Source of the DNA: Terriglobia bacterium
Lineage (GTDB): Bacteria; Acidobacteriota; UBA6911
NCBI GenBank assembly: GCA_020072565.1
Contig: JAIQGI010000013.1
Location: 62,001 to 126,000 of the forward strand
Direction of reading: 5' to 3'
Length of the DNA stretch: 64,000 bases
In this document: in pieces, positions 17,444 through 27,002 of the stretch
Layout: the number at the start of each line of letters is the position of its first letter
Position numbering within the stretch: the stretch's first letter is position 1
Program-made: the position numbers and the translations under genes
Notes under the pieces: model-generated
Told to the model about the DNA's origin: nothing
What the model saw: only the letters and a program-made list of their open reading frames with translations
Databases searched by the model: none

Positions 17444-18913
17444 ATGTTCTGGCCGGCCCCAGCGAGTTTCCGCGCCCAAGCAGCAATCATCGCCGCCGCC
17501 TCCCTGGCCGTCTTCGGACTGGCGGCATTCATCGTGAACAACATCATCACGACGACGGAAGGCGCCCTGCGGGCGGATGCGCGACAAACTTGCATCGCCG
17601 CATGCCAGGAACTCCGAACTCAATACGATGAGCGGACCACTTACGGGAGCGATCTGCTGCAGATGCCCCCGGAAGCACAGGATCTCTCTCTCACCGGAAT
17701 GGCAAAAACAGTCTTGCGGGCATTCGAGGGGGTCGACGGAGGCATCTATCTGGTGAAGGAGGATCGTCTGTCGGGCTATGCCAGTTCCTCCGAGACGACC
17801 GCTGCGAGACCTCGCCCAAGGGGTCCAAGAATGGAGTTTATCCGATCCCTGGCCGCGCGCGCCGCTGCGACCGACGAGATCATATCCCAAGAAAACCAGT
17901 TCGACACCAATTACGTCGTCTGGGCCGCCGGGCGCACGAAATCCGGCGGTGCGGTCGCGTGGACGGCGAGACGCATCTCGTTGGCTCGTGAACCAATCGC
18001 GGAAACCGTGCGCTGGTGGCTTGCCGCCCTGGTTCTTTTTACCCTCCTGGGCATGCTTGGGATCGTCTCCATCTGGTACATGCTCCACTCGGGCGTGGCC
18101 GGCATCCGCCGCGGCCTGCACAAACTCGAGGAGGACTTCACCTATCGCCTGCCCATGATCAGGGGCGATTTGGGCCAAATTGCCATGGCCATCAACGGCA
18201 TGGCCGAACGGCGCGTGGCGCTCGAGGCCGAACTGCGCCGTCAGGACCGGCTGGCCGCACTTGGAAAGGTAGTCTCCGGCGTGGCTCACGAAGTGCGCAA
18301 TCCATTGAACTCCATGAAGCTCACACTGCAGCTCCTCGACCGGCGGCTGAAGAAGGGAGCGCCCGTCTCCCATGAGATCCAGGAATCCCTGCGCGAGATT
18401 GACCGTCTTGACATGATCGTGGGGCGGCTCCTGGCTTTCGGCCGTCCCGCCATGATCAATCGCCAGGTCCAGAAGCTGGCGCCCCTGGCGGAACAGGCGG
18501 TCAAGATGGTGCAGGAACCCGCACGGCAGAAAGGGGTGCTCATCTCGATCCGGGGACTCGAAGAGGGCCAGGCTGCGGATGTCGACGGCCCACAGATCGT
18601 GCAGGTGCTGATCAATCTTCTTCTCAACGCCATAGACGCATCCCCCCCCGCCGGCACGGTCGCCGTCGAAGTGACGCACCAGGATTCGAGTTTGCGCATC
18701 GTGGTTTCGGACCAGGGTCCCGGCATCGCGGAAGAGGCTAAGCCCCACATTTTCGACGCCTACTACACCACCAAGCCGAATGGCAGCGGACTGGGCTTGG
18801 CCGTGTCGCGCGAGATCGTGGCGAATCACGGAGGTGTGCTCGAGTTCGAAACCGGTCCTTCGGGTACGAACTTCATCCTGCAGCTTCCGATCGACAGGAG
18901 TCGCCCGCTTTGA
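17444..18913 (+). CDS. NtrB-type membrane sensor histidine kinase
   Basis: A 489-residue inner-membrane kinase. It has an N-terminal transmembrane helix (about 15-33), a sensor region of about 160 residues likely in the periplasm, a second helix near 190-212 (LAALVLFTLLGMLGIVSIWY), then a HAMP-like linker. The HisKA motif is GVAHEVRNPLNS with phospho-acceptor His282. The ATPase has N, G1 and G2 boxes (LINLLLNAIDAS, SDQGPGI, GSGLGLAVSREIV). It would autophosphorylate and pass phosphate to the NtrC-type regulator encoded next, whose TTG start overlaps this gene's stop (TTGA). The signal sensed is unknown. Confidence 0.9.
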   Translation: MFWPAPASFRAQAAIIAAASLAVFGLAAFIVNNIITTTEGALRADARQTCIAACQELRTQYDERTTYGSDLLQMPPEAQDLSLTGMAKTVLRAFEGVDGGIYLVKEDRLSGYASSSETTAARPRPRGPRMEFIRSLAARAAATDEIISQENQFDTNYVVWAAGRTKSGGAVAWTARRISLAREPIAETVRWWLAALVLFTLLGMLGIVSIWYMLHSGVAGIRRGLHKLEEDFTYRLPMIRGDLGQIAMAINGMAERRVALEAELRRQDRLAALGKVVSGVAHEVRNPLNSMKLTLQLLDRRLKKGAPVSHEIQESLREIDRLDMIVGRLLAFGRPAMINRQVQKLAPLAEQAVKMVQEPARQKGVLISIRGLEEGQAADVDGPQIVQVLINLLLNAIDASPPAGTVAVEVTHQDSSLRIVVSDQGPGIAEEAKPHIFDAYYTTKPNGSGLGLAVSREIVANHGGVLEFETGPSGTNFILQLPIDRSRPL

Positions 18914-20271
18914 AACACGATGTTCCCATTTTGATCGCCGAAGACGAGAAGCAGGCGCGGGAGTCGCTCTCCGCCCTGCTCGAGGATGAAGGATACAAGG
19001 TCATCTGCGCGTCAGATGGAGATGAGGCCGCCCGAATCCTCACTACGACGACCGTGGAGGCGGCACTGATCGATATTCGCATGCCCGGCAAAGATGGCCT
19101 GGTGCTGCTGCGCGAGTTGCGTGAGAATCCCAATCCCCCCGCCGTCCTGATCATGACTGCTTATGGCACCAGCGCCGTCGCCATCGAAGCGATGGCTCTC
19201 GGCGCTTTCGACTATCTGATCAAGCCGCTGAATTTCGACGAACTGCGCATCCAGCTCCAGCGAGCCATTGAAAACCGGCGCCGCATCCGTGAGCTCGAGG
19301 CCTACCGCATCGAGGAGGACACGCTCCAGGAGTCCGAGATCGTCGGCAGCAGTCCTGCCATGCAGAAGCTGTACAAGCTGATCGGCCAGACGGCACCGAC
19401 CGACTCGACCGTGCTGATCCGCGGCGAATCCGGAACGGGAAAGGAGGTGGTCGCGCGCGCCCTTCATCGGCACAGCCCGCGCGCCGCACTGCACATGGTG
19501 AAGGTCAATTGCGCGTCGATCCCGGAAACACTCCTGGAGGCCGAACTGTTCGGGCATGAACGGGGCGCTTTCACCGGAGCCACTCAGCGTCGTATCGGCA
19601 AGTTCGAGTTCGCGGATGGCGGGACCATCTTTCTGGACGAGATCGGTGACCTCAGCCCCTCAACCCAGGCAAAAATGTTGCGTGTGCTCCAGGACCACTG
19701 CGTGGAACGACTCGGATCGAATATAACCATTCCGCTCGATGTCCGCGTCCTCGCCGCCACCAACCGCGATCTCGAGGGCGCCGTTCGCGAAGGACGCTTC
19801 CGCGAGGATCTGTATTATCGCCTGAATGTGGTTGCCATCGTCATTCCCCCGCTGCGCGAGCGGCGCGAAGACATCTTTGAACTGGCACAGGTCCTGCTGC
19901 GTCGCAGCGCAGCACGCCTCAGGCTGCCGACACCCACGATCTCCGAAGAGGCGCGCCGGGTCCTCTACCAGAACGACTGGCCTGGAAACGTGCGCGAACT
20001 GGAACACTGCCTCGAGCGCGCCCTGATTCTCAGCCGCTCGGGAGTGATCATGCCCGAACACGTCAAGCTCGCCGCCGGACCGCTTACCGCCGACCCCCTC
20101 GATGCCTTCAGCCTCGAAGAGGGGCTCCATGGGGCGGTCCACAAGCTCGAACGCCGGCTGATCGAACGCGCCCTGGCAACCGCGGCGGGGAATCGTACCC
20201 GCGCCGCGCAACTGCTGAAGATCAACCGCAGGCTCCTCTACGACAAACTTCGCGAGCACGGCCTCGAATAA
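18910..20271 (+). CDS. NtrC-family sigma-54-dependent response regulator
   Basis: A 453-residue activator with three domains. The receiver has phospho-acceptor Asp55 (ALIDIRMPGKDG). The AAA+ domain has Walker A GESGTGKE at 172-179, the sigma-54-contact loop GAFTGA at 219-224 and Walker B GGTIFLDEIGDL. A C-terminal Fis-type helix-turn-helix (AAGNRTRAAQLLKINRRLLY) follows. Translation starts at TTG 18910, overlapping the kinase stop, with AGGAG upstream. The presence of GAFTGA and the sigma-54 promoter in front of its own operon (16603) suggests autoregulation through the dyads at 16453-16492. The divergent FliA-like gene is a second plausible target. Confidence 0.93.
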   Translation: MKHDVPILIAEDEKQARESLSALLEDEGYKVICASDGDEAARILTTTTVEAALIDIRMPGKDGLVLLRELRENPNPPAVLIMTAYGTSAVAIEAMALGAFDYLIKPLNFDELRIQLQRAIENRRRIRELEAYRIEEDTLQESEIVGSSPAMQKLYKLIGQTAPTDSTVLIRGESGTGKEVVARALHRHSPRAALHMVKVNCASIPETLLEAELFGHERGAFTGATQRRIGKFEFADGGTIFLDEIGDLSPSTQAKMLRVLQDHCVERLGSNITIPLDVRVLAATNRDLEGAVREGRFREDLYYRLNVVAIVIPPLRERREDIFELAQVLLRRSAARLRLPTPTISEEARRVLYQNDWPGNVRELEHCLERALILSRSGVIMPEHVKLAAGPLTADPLDAFSLEEGLHGAVHKLERRLIERALATAAGNRTRAAQLLKINRRLLYDKLREHGLE

Positions 20272-20468
20272 AAACGACCGATGACAGATGACACCCCGTA
20301 GATTCGTCAATCTTCATTTTCCCTGCGGTTTGGATAGTTAGATGATTTTGTCCATATTTCGGTTCATCAGGCGTGCGCCACCACGGGCGGAAAAGACGCG
20401 AAAACTCATCTCGTCTAGTTCGTGTATTTCCTGGCTCCCGGTTCTAGAATAGGTTCCCGGAGGATCGC
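20272..20468. other. Spacer with degenerate dyad words
   Basis: About 200 bases hold loosely inverted GATGACAGATGACA / TCGTCAATCTTCATT words near 20280-20320, and a lone TTCGTGTATTTC word near 20428 identical to the arm of the 11542 hairpin. No gene seen. Confidence 0.35.
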
Positions 20469-22676
20469 ATGGATCGAAGATATTCGCTGCACCGAGGTGA
20501 GCCGATGGGTGGAGATCGACGCGTCAGTCATCGTCGCGCTGCCGCAGACCCGACCCGGGCGGTGGCGCTCTTCCTGTTCACTGTCATGAGCCTGCCGGCT
20601 CTCGGCCGCGCGGCCGCGTCCGATGCGGCTTTGCGTCAGGCGATCCTCAGCGCAGAGCACAACCGTGCTCGCTCTGAGACAGATCTTGCCGTCCTTACAG
20701 ACGCGGCCGGAAACAGCGATCCCGCGATTCAGTGCCTGGCGGTGCGGGCTCTCGGCCGTCTGGAGCGGCCCGAGCTGGCGGATCACATTCGCCCGCTGTT
20801 GGCCGCGCCGTCGCCTGAGGTGCGCTGCGAGGCCGCCACTGCATATGGCCGCGCTCTCCTGGCTGACCGGCTCCGGGCAGCCGAGGCGGGCGCACATTTG
20901 CGCGAGCGGCTTGCGGGGGAGGGGGATGCAGAGGTGCGTGCTGCCTTATGCCAAGTGCTCGGCCGCCTTCCCTACCAGACCGCAGGAGATTACCGGGCCG
21001 CCGAAGCTGCATTGGTCGCAGCGACGCGCTCTGCAGCTGGGCACGACGCGCCTGCAGCCGTGCTGCTCGGCGCGGCCAGAGGCATCGAGTCACTGGTCCG
21101 TCTGAGCCTCAAGCTCTCACCTCCGGCGGCCGCAACCGTTGAAAGACTGCAGGAACTGGCCTCATCCGCAAAGGAAGATGTGGTGAGACGGCTGGCGCTG
21201 GCGGCGCTGGTGGCATCAGCAAAAGCGGACGCTGCGTTTCTCACCCGTGTCCTCCAGGACCGGGATGTCCAGGTGCGCCGTCAGGCAGTTCGGGGCGCGG
21301 CATCACTTTCGACTGACGACCGTGGCGCCGATGCCATCATAAGCCGCTCCCTGAAGGATCCTTCTTCGACAGTCCGCTACGAGGCACTTGCGGCCTACGG
21401 CCGCCGTGGCCGCGCAGAGGGCTGCAGACCGATTCTCGCGGCCGTGAAGGACCCAACGCCTTTCGTGGCGTTGCAGGCTGTCGATCTGCTCGCTGGCGTG
21501 TGTCCTGCCCACCAGATGGTTGTCGACACCCTGGCACAGATCGCCGACAAGCTGCCGGCGAAATCCGTCGCCAGGGGCTGGCACGCGCCTGCGCACGCTC
21601 TTGTCGCACTCTCCAAGGTTGCGCCTGAAGCCGCGCGCTCCAGGTTGACGCGTTTCGCGGAACATCCGCAGTGGCAGGTACGGGCTTATGCGGCGCGGGC
21701 AGCCGCCAACACCCGTGACCACATGCTACTCGAGAAGCTGGCATGCGATCCGGTCGACAATGTCAGGACCGCAACGCTTGGGGGGCTCATCACCAACCGG
21801 CGTCACGAAGCGGACGCTCTTTATCTGCAAGCCCTCGCAGCGCGCGACTATCAGCTGATCAGCACGGCGGCGCGCGGCCTGACAGCTGCGCCGGACAAGG
21901 CCGGTGCCGTGACGGCACTCATTGCTTCTCTCGCCAGGCTGACTGCGGAGCACCGCGACACGTCGCGCGACCCACGGATCGCCATCCTCCAGCGCCTGCG
22001 GGAGCTGGGATCCGCAGAGCATGCCACTGCCCTGGAGCCCTATCTGGCCGATTTCGATCCCAGAGTGGCTGCGCTGGCCGCCGAGGTGCTGGCATCCTGG
22101 ACCGGCACCCGGCATGTTCCCGTAACCAGGGCACTGGATCCGGGTCCGGCTCCCCGGCTTGCCGAGATTGAAGCACTCGCCAACGCAACGGCCATAGTGA
22201 GGATGCGCACCGGCGGGAGTTTCGAGTTGCACTTGCTCTCCGCCGACGCGCCTGCGACCGTGTTGCGTTTTGTGCAGCTGGCGCGATCCGGATATTACGC
22301 CGGACTGACGTTTCACCGGGTCGAGCCCAACTTCGTCATTCAAGGAGGCAGTCCCGGGGCCAACGAGTATATGGGGGATGCGCGCTATATGCGGGATGAA
22401 CTGGGACGACTCATGCATGCGCGTGGCACCGTCGGCATTTCAACCCGCGGGCGCGACACGGGCGACGCCCAGATCTTCATCAACCTGGTCGACAATCCCA
22501 GGCTGGATCCGGATTACACGGTTTTCGCGGCAGTCGTCCGCGGCATGGATGTGGTCGAGGGCGTGCTGGAGGGTGACGTGATCGATCGCGTCGAGATCCG
22601 TACCGCCCGAGCCGGCGCGCGCGCTTGCGGCACCAGCAACCATGAAACGCACTCACCGCATTTGTGCGGCTGGTGA
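20469..22676 (+). CDS. HEAT-repeat protein with C-terminal cyclophilin domain
   Basis: A 735-residue protein. A hydrophobic segment near residues 30-50 (VALFLFTVMSLPALGRAAA) looks like an export signal, so it probably acts in the periplasm. Residues about 60-560 are Ala/Leu/Arg-rich helical HEAT repeats (for example AIQCLAVRALGRLERPELAD). From about 570 a cyclophilin-type peptidyl-prolyl isomerase follows, with FHRVEPNFVIQGGSP and GTVGISTRGRDTGDAQIFIN containing the catalytic FHR and QIFI signatures. GGAGG precedes ATG 20469. The gene ends 12 bases from the convergent SurA-like gene, so two unrelated prolyl isomerases sit tail to tail. Confidence 0.85.
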   Translation: MDRRYSLHRGEPMGGDRRVSHRRAAADPTRAVALFLFTVMSLPALGRAAASDAALRQAILSAEHNRARSETDLAVLTDAAGNSDPAIQCLAVRALGRLERPELADHIRPLLAAPSPEVRCEAATAYGRALLADRLRAAEAGAHLRERLAGEGDAEVRAALCQVLGRLPYQTAGDYRAAEAALVAATRSAAGHDAPAAVLLGAARGIESLVRLSLKLSPPAAATVERLQELASSAKEDVVRRLALAALVASAKADAAFLTRVLQDRDVQVRRQAVRGAASLSTDDRGADAIISRSLKDPSSTVRYEALAAYGRRGRAEGCRPILAAVKDPTPFVALQAVDLLAGVCPAHQMVVDTLAQIADKLPAKSVARGWHAPAHALVALSKVAPEAARSRLTRFAEHPQWQVRAYAARAAANTRDHMLLEKLACDPVDNVRTATLGGLITNRRHEADALYLQALAARDYQLISTAARGLTAAPDKAGAVTALIASLARLTAEHRDTSRDPRIAILQRLRELGSAEHATALEPYLADFDPRVAALAAEVLASWTGTRHVPVTRALDPGPAPRLAEIEALANATAIVRMRTGGSFELHLLSADAPATVLRFVQLARSGYYAGLTFHRVEPNFVIQGGSPGANEYMGDARYMRDELGRLMHARGTVGISTRGRDTGDAQIFINLVDNPRLDPDYTVFAAVVRGMDVVEGVLEGDVIDRVEIRTARAGARACGTSNHETHSPHLCGW

Positions 22677-22688
22677 GTATCCGGGTCT

Positions 22689-23792
22689 TTATCCCACAGA
22701 CCCGGCGGTAATCAGCACTTCGATCTTTGCCTGGCTCTGCAGAGTCTTGACCAGTTTCGCCACCTCGGCATCTTCTTTCTGGTTTTTCAGAAACTCGGTG
22801 AGCTGGCCGCGAACCTCATCTAGCGTGGATGTCCCCGCCGTCTTCCTGTCCGTCAGCTTGATGACGTGATAGCCGAACGATGTCCTCACAACGCCGACCT
22901 CGCCCACCTTCAGTCTGGCGGCCGCCTGTTCATATTCGGGGGCGAGTTCGCCGTTGGTGGTCACGCCGATATCGCCCCCCTGCGAGGCGGAGGGGTCCAT
23001 GGAGTTTTCCTTGGCCAGCTTAGCGAAATCTTCCCCCTTTTTTGCGCGTTCCAGGAGCGCTTCGGCACGCTGTTGGGCGATCTTGTCCTGCTCGGCCGAG
23101 GCACCTTCCGGCACACTGATCAGAATGTGGCTGGTCCGGATGATATCCGGATGCTTGAACTCATCGGGGTGGGTGTTGTAGTAATCCAAGACCTCAGCCG
23201 GCGTGACGACCAGCTTCTTGGTGATATTCTCCCGAATGTATTTCTCGACCACCAGGGTCCTGGCCAGCTCCCGGGAGAGCGCCTTACGATCCATCCCGCG
23301 GTTTGCCAGATCGGTGTTCAGCGCGGCGTCGTTCGGATATGTCTTGGCAACCTGGTCGAATTGCGCCTGGATTTCGGCCTGCGTGGCCACCACGCCGCTG
23401 CCGATCGCTTTCTGGTACAGGAGCTCATCTCCCACAAGCTGGGCCAGCTGGCGGCTCGTGACTTCACTTCGGTAGTCATCACGCAGGTCCTTCCAGGCCG
23501 GGCTGCCGATGGTGGCCAGCTCCGCGCGGACGCGCTGCTCGAGATCCCTACCCAGAACGGGCTTGCCGTTCACGCGCGCGACCACTGCAGGGAAAAGTGC
23601 ATTAGGAGCCGCCGGAGGAATCGGCTCGTCCGGCTCGGCCGCCTTGGCAGGAGGTTTGGCCGCCTGAGCCGGCGGGGTTGGGGGCTTTTTTGTTTGGGTC
23701 TGACCAGTCGCCTGACCCTGGGTCTGAGCCACGACATAACTGGCTGACAGGATTACAGCAACCACAGCCGCCAATCTGATATATGTTTTCAC
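22689..23792 (-). CDS. SurA/PpiC-type periplasmic peptidyl-prolyl isomerase
   Basis: A 367-residue exported chaperone. A signal peptide (to about residue 22) is followed by a Pro/Lys/Gln-rich linker, a SurA-like N-terminal helical region (VVARVNGKPVLGRDLEQRVR), and a parvulin domain near 215-320. The parvulin domain contains IRTSHILISVPEG, SMDPSASQGGDIG and VGVVRTSFGYHVIKL, the standard substrate-binding strands. It probably assists folding of outer-membrane proteins such as the TolC-like and TonB-dependent proteins nearby. Start is GTG 23792 with AGGAGCG upstream. Single parvulin domain, unlike the two of E. coli SurA. Confidence 0.88.
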   Translation of the reverse strand: MKTYIRLAAVVAVILSASYVVAQTQGQATGQTQTKKPPTPPAQAAKPPAKAAEPDEPIPPAAPNALFPAVVARVNGKPVLGRDLEQRVRAELATIGSPAWKDLRDDYRSEVTSRQLAQLVGDELLYQKAIGSGVVATQAEIQAQFDQVAKTYPNDAALNTDLANRGMDRKALSRELARTLVVEKYIRENITKKLVVTPAEVLDYYNTHPDEFKHPDIIRTSHILISVPEGASAEQDKIAQQRAEALLERAKKGEDFAKLAKENSMDPSASQGGDIGVTTNGELAPEYEQAAARLKVGEVGVVRTSFGYHVIKLTDRKTAGTSTLDEVRGQLTEFLKNQKEDAEVAKLVKTLQSQAKIEVLITAGSVG

Positions 23793-24159
23793 GGGGTATA
23801 AAGCGCTCCTTCAATTGATTTCGATATGGGTAATCCACCGGCGCTGGTGCTCGTGGGCCGGGCCTCGCCGGGTGCCGGCAGATCCGCCGGAAATAATAGC
23901 ATACCGGTGGGAAAAGGGGACAGCCAAGAATGGCTCTCAGTCAAGCTGCATGCTCGTCCCTCCATATTCTGCGTTCATCTGCGTCTATCTACGGTCAATG
24001 TTCCGCCCTCGGCGCACTCTGCGTTGAGACTTTTGGGTTGCCGCCAGGCTGCGCCGTGTCATTCGTGGCTCCTTTTGGCCTGCCGTGTGTGAATCGCGGG
24101 TCCATCCTCCCGGCTCTTGCAATCGCATTCCATTTGAGTTATTCCTGAACCCCACCCGA
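23793..24159. other. Spacer upstream of the sodium:solute symporter
   Basis: About 365 bases between divergent genes. A run of TCTGCGTTCATCTGCGTCTATCT words at about 23948-23990 and a CTCTGCGTTGAG echo near 24015 are the only structure seen. No gene and no clear promoter. Confidence 0.4.
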
Positions 24160-25611
24160 ATGGGGGATGCCTTGCGTCTCAACTGGCTGGACGGCCTCAT
24201 TGTCGTCTTCTATCTGGCCGCGATCACACTTTTTGGCGTCAGCTTCCGCAAAAAGCAGCGGTCTCTGCACACTTATTTTCTCGGAGGCCAGGATATCCCT
24301 GCCTGGGCTCTGTCCCTGTCGATCGTGGCAACGGAAACCAGTACGCTCACCATCATCGGCACTCCGGCCATTGCTTTCGGCGGGGACCTCTCGTTCCTCC
24401 AGCTGGTGATGGGCTATCTGGTCGGACGCGTGTTCATCTGCCTGGTCCTGATCCCGGCCTATTTTAAGGGGCAGATGTACACCGCCTACGAACTCATGCA
24501 GCGGCGCTTCGGGTCCACGATCAAGCATGCCACGGCCAGCATGTTCCTGATCACGAGGGCGCTGGCGGAGGGCGTGCGGGTGTTCGCCATCGCCACCGTA
24601 GTCAGTGTCGTGCTGGGAACCGGGGACGTGTGGTCGATCCTGATCATATCGGCCCTGACACTGATTTACACGTTCGAAGGGGGCCTCACGGCCGTCATCT
24701 GGACCGATGTGGTCCAGCTCTTCATTTATATCGGCGGCACGCTGGTTTCGTTCTTCGTGATCCTGAGCTTGATCCCCGGCGGCTGGCCCGGCGTCATGGC
24801 CAATGCCGGGCACAAGATGGTCCTGTGGAACTTCTCTTTCGACTATCACATCACCTACACTTTCTGGGCCGGAGTCATCGGCGGCGCCTTTCTCAACACG
24901 GCAAGCCACGGCGTGGACCAGTTGATCGTGCAGCGCCTGCTCGCCGCCCGGAACAAGCGCGAAAGCAGGCTGGCGCTCCTGGGCAGCGGCCTGCTCGTCT
25001 TCTTCCAGTTCGCGCTTTTTTTGATTGTCGGCGTCATGCTATTCAGCTTTTTTCTGTATCACCCGGAGGAAACCGTCCCGGCGGTTCGCGACCGCATCTT
25101 CCCTTCCTTTGTTGTCCGGCACCTGCCGCACGGCGTGTCCGGGCTCATGATCGCCGCGATTTTCGCCGCCGCCATGTCCAACTTGAGCAGCGCCCTCAAC
25201 TCGCTGGCCTCGACGACCGTGGTGGATTTCTATCGGCCGTTCCTGAAGAAAGGCGCCACTGCGGCCGAGCAGGTGCGCTTTTCGCGCTGGATGACCGTGC
25301 TCTGGGGCGTGGTCCTGGTCGGGCTTGCGGTGATGTCGCGCAAGGTCCAATCGGTCCTCGAGGCGGGGCTGACCATCGCGGGAATCACGTATGGCAGCAT
25401 GCTGGGCGTGTTTCTCCTGGGCGTGCTGACGAAAGAGGCCAATGAAAAGGGCTCGATCGTGGGCATGGCCACAGGGCTCGCGACGATGCTGGCGGTGTGG
25501 AAATTCAGCACCATTCCCTACACCTGGTACGTGCTCATCGGCACCGTCATCACCTTCGCGGTGGGCTATGCCGCCAGCCTGCTCTTCAAGCGCGCGGAAG
25601 CCCAGGCGTAA
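24160..25611 (+). CDS. Sodium:solute symporter (SSS family)
   Basis: About 483 residues with some thirteen hydrophobic helices. The start (WLDGLIVVFYLAAITLFGV, then SLHTYFLGGQDIPAWALSLS) and ATETSTLTIIGTPAIAF, containing Na+-site helices, are typical of the SSS family that imports sugars, amino acids, vitamins or sialic acid. ATAFAAAMSNLSSALNSLAS-type sequence in helix nine (here FAAAMSNLSSALNSLASTTV) carries the conserved Ser/Thr sodium ligands. Substrate not assignable. ATG 24160 has no good ribosome-binding site; a TTG at 24172 with GGGGGA before it is possible. It ends 3 bases from the convergent AGCS gene. Confidence 0.85.
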   Translation: MGDALRLNWLDGLIVVFYLAAITLFGVSFRKKQRSLHTYFLGGQDIPAWALSLSIVATETSTLTIIGTPAIAFGGDLSFLQLVMGYLVGRVFICLVLIPAYFKGQMYTAYELMQRRFGSTIKHATASMFLITRALAEGVRVFAIATVVSVVLGTGDVWSILIISALTLIYTFEGGLTAVIWTDVVQLFIYIGGTLVSFFVILSLIPGGWPGVMANAGHKMVLWNFSFDYHITYTFWAGVIGGAFLNTASHGVDQLIVQRLLAARNKRESRLALLGSGLLVFFQFALFLIVGVMLFSFFLYHPEETVPAVRDRIFPSFVVRHLPHGVSGLMIAAIFAAAMSNLSSALNSLASTTVVDFYRPFLKKGATAAEQVRFSRWMTVLWGVVLVGLAVMSRKVQSVLEAGLTIAGITYGSMLGVFLLGVLTKEANEKGSIVGMATGLATMLAVWKFSTIPYTWYVLIGTVITFAVGYAASLLFKRAEAQA

Positions 25612-25614
25612 AGC

Positions 25615-26997
25615 CTACGGGCTGCGCACCGCGCCGCTCCCGGTTGCCTTCGCGCCGTTGAAGTAGCCGCGGGTGGCAGATACCACCAGGGGCGCCAATA
25701 CAAGCAACCCGATCAGGTTGGGGAAAATCTGGAGGCCGTTCATAGTGTCGGCATAGTCCCAAACGGTCTTCACCTCGGTGACGGCGCCCACGAATATCAG
25801 ACCGCAATAGATCCAGGCGTAGATCTTGAGGACGTTGGACCGGAAAATGTACCCGAAGCAGAGTTCCCCGTAATACGCCCACCCCACAAGATTGGAGTAA
25901 CCAAACAGAAAGGAGCTCACGGCCACCATCCAGCCTCCCGCGACCGGGATGCTGGTATTGAAGGCCGACGCCACCAAGGGGGTGCTCAGGGCACCGCTGG
26001 TCCACTTCCCTGTGATGGTGACCACGAGGGCAGTCATCGTGCAGGTGATGAAGGTGATGACGAAAACATCCACCGTTGCGATCAATCCCTGGCGCACCGG
26101 GCTGCGGCTGCGGGCCGCGCCGTAGGCCATGCCGGCAGTCCCGAGCCCTGCTTCATTGGCATAGAGTCCGCGCGCGGCGCCCAGCCGGGCCGCATCGATC
26201 ACACGGGCTCCGACGAACCCGCCGATGGCGGCCGCCGGGGTGAAGGCGCTCTCCAGAATCAGGGCCACGGTCTGGGGCAGCAGGTGGGCGTGCGCGAGGA
26301 TGACGTAAAGACAACCGCCTACGTATAGGGTCACCTTGACTGGGACCAGCTTTTCGGCAAAGCGGGCGATGCTCTTGATGCCCCCGATGACGACCAGCCA
26401 GACGCCCACGGCGATGGCCGCCCCGGAGAGCCATCTCGGGATTTGAAACTCGGTGTTGAGCACCAATGCCATCGAGTTGGTTTGAGCCAGCGGCCCGGTG
26501 GTCATGGCGGCCATTCCGGCCAGAAAGGCAAACACCCATGCGAGCACCGGCGACCGGACGCCATTCTTCAGGTAGTACATGGGGCCGCCCGCCATGCTGC
26601 CGTCCGGAAGTCGCTCGCGCAACTTCAGCCCGAGAACTGCCTCGCTGTACTTGGTCGCCATGGCAAACAGGCCGCTGGCCCACATCCAGAAAATGGCGCC
26701 CGGCCCGCCTATGGCAATGGCAGTGGCCACGCCGGCAATGTTGCCGTTTCCGATGGCGCCGGCGAGCATCGTCATCATCGACTGCCAGGGCGAGATGTCG
26801 CCCTGGAGTGCGGCGCCGTCCTGCCGGGCTTCAGCCCGGGCGGCGGCACTCTGGAAGGCGAATTGCCAGCCCCATTTGAACTTTCGCAGGTGTGCAAACC
26901 TGAGGCGGAAGGAAAGGTAAATGCCGGTGCCCATCAACAGGATGATCGTCGGCGGCCCCCACACCCACGCAGCTGCCAGTGCCCAGAACTCGCGCAT
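25615..26997 (-). CDS. Alanine/glycine:cation symporter (AGCS family)
   Basis: A 460-residue inner-membrane sodium symporter for alanine or glycine. The family signature is present: MMTMLAGAIGNGNIAGVATA with the glycine-rich substrate segment, GGPGAIFWMW, then GLGTAGMAYGAARSRSPVRQG. About eleven hydrophobic helices. It converges on the SSS symporter and is followed upstream (higher coordinates) by the thioesterase remnant and the aldo/keto reductase on the same strand with only a few bases between. It could therefore be co-transcribed from the reductase promoter. Confidence 0.9.
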   Translation of the reverse strand: MREFWALAAAWVWGPPTIILLMGTGIYLSFRLRFAHLRKFKWGWQFAFQSAAARAEARQDGAALQGDISPWQSMMTMLAGAIGNGNIAGVATAIAIGGPGAIFWMWASGLFAMATKYSEAVLGLKLRERLPDGSMAGGPMYYLKNGVRSPVLAWVFAFLAGMAAMTTGPLAQTNSMALVLNTEFQIPRWLSGAAIAVGVWLVVIGGIKSIARFAEKLVPVKVTLYVGGCLYVILAHAHLLPQTVALILESAFTPAAAIGGFVGARVIDAARLGAARGLYANEAGLGTAGMAYGAARSRSPVRQGLIATVDVFVITFITCTMTALVVTITGKWTSGALSTPLVASAFNTSIPVAGGWMVAVSSFLFGYSNLVGWAYYGELCFGYIFRSNVLKIYAWIYCGLIFVGAVTEVKTVWDYADTMNGLQIFPNLIGLLVLAPLVVSATRGYFNGAKATGSGAVRSP

Positions 26998-27002
26998 CTG
27001 AT

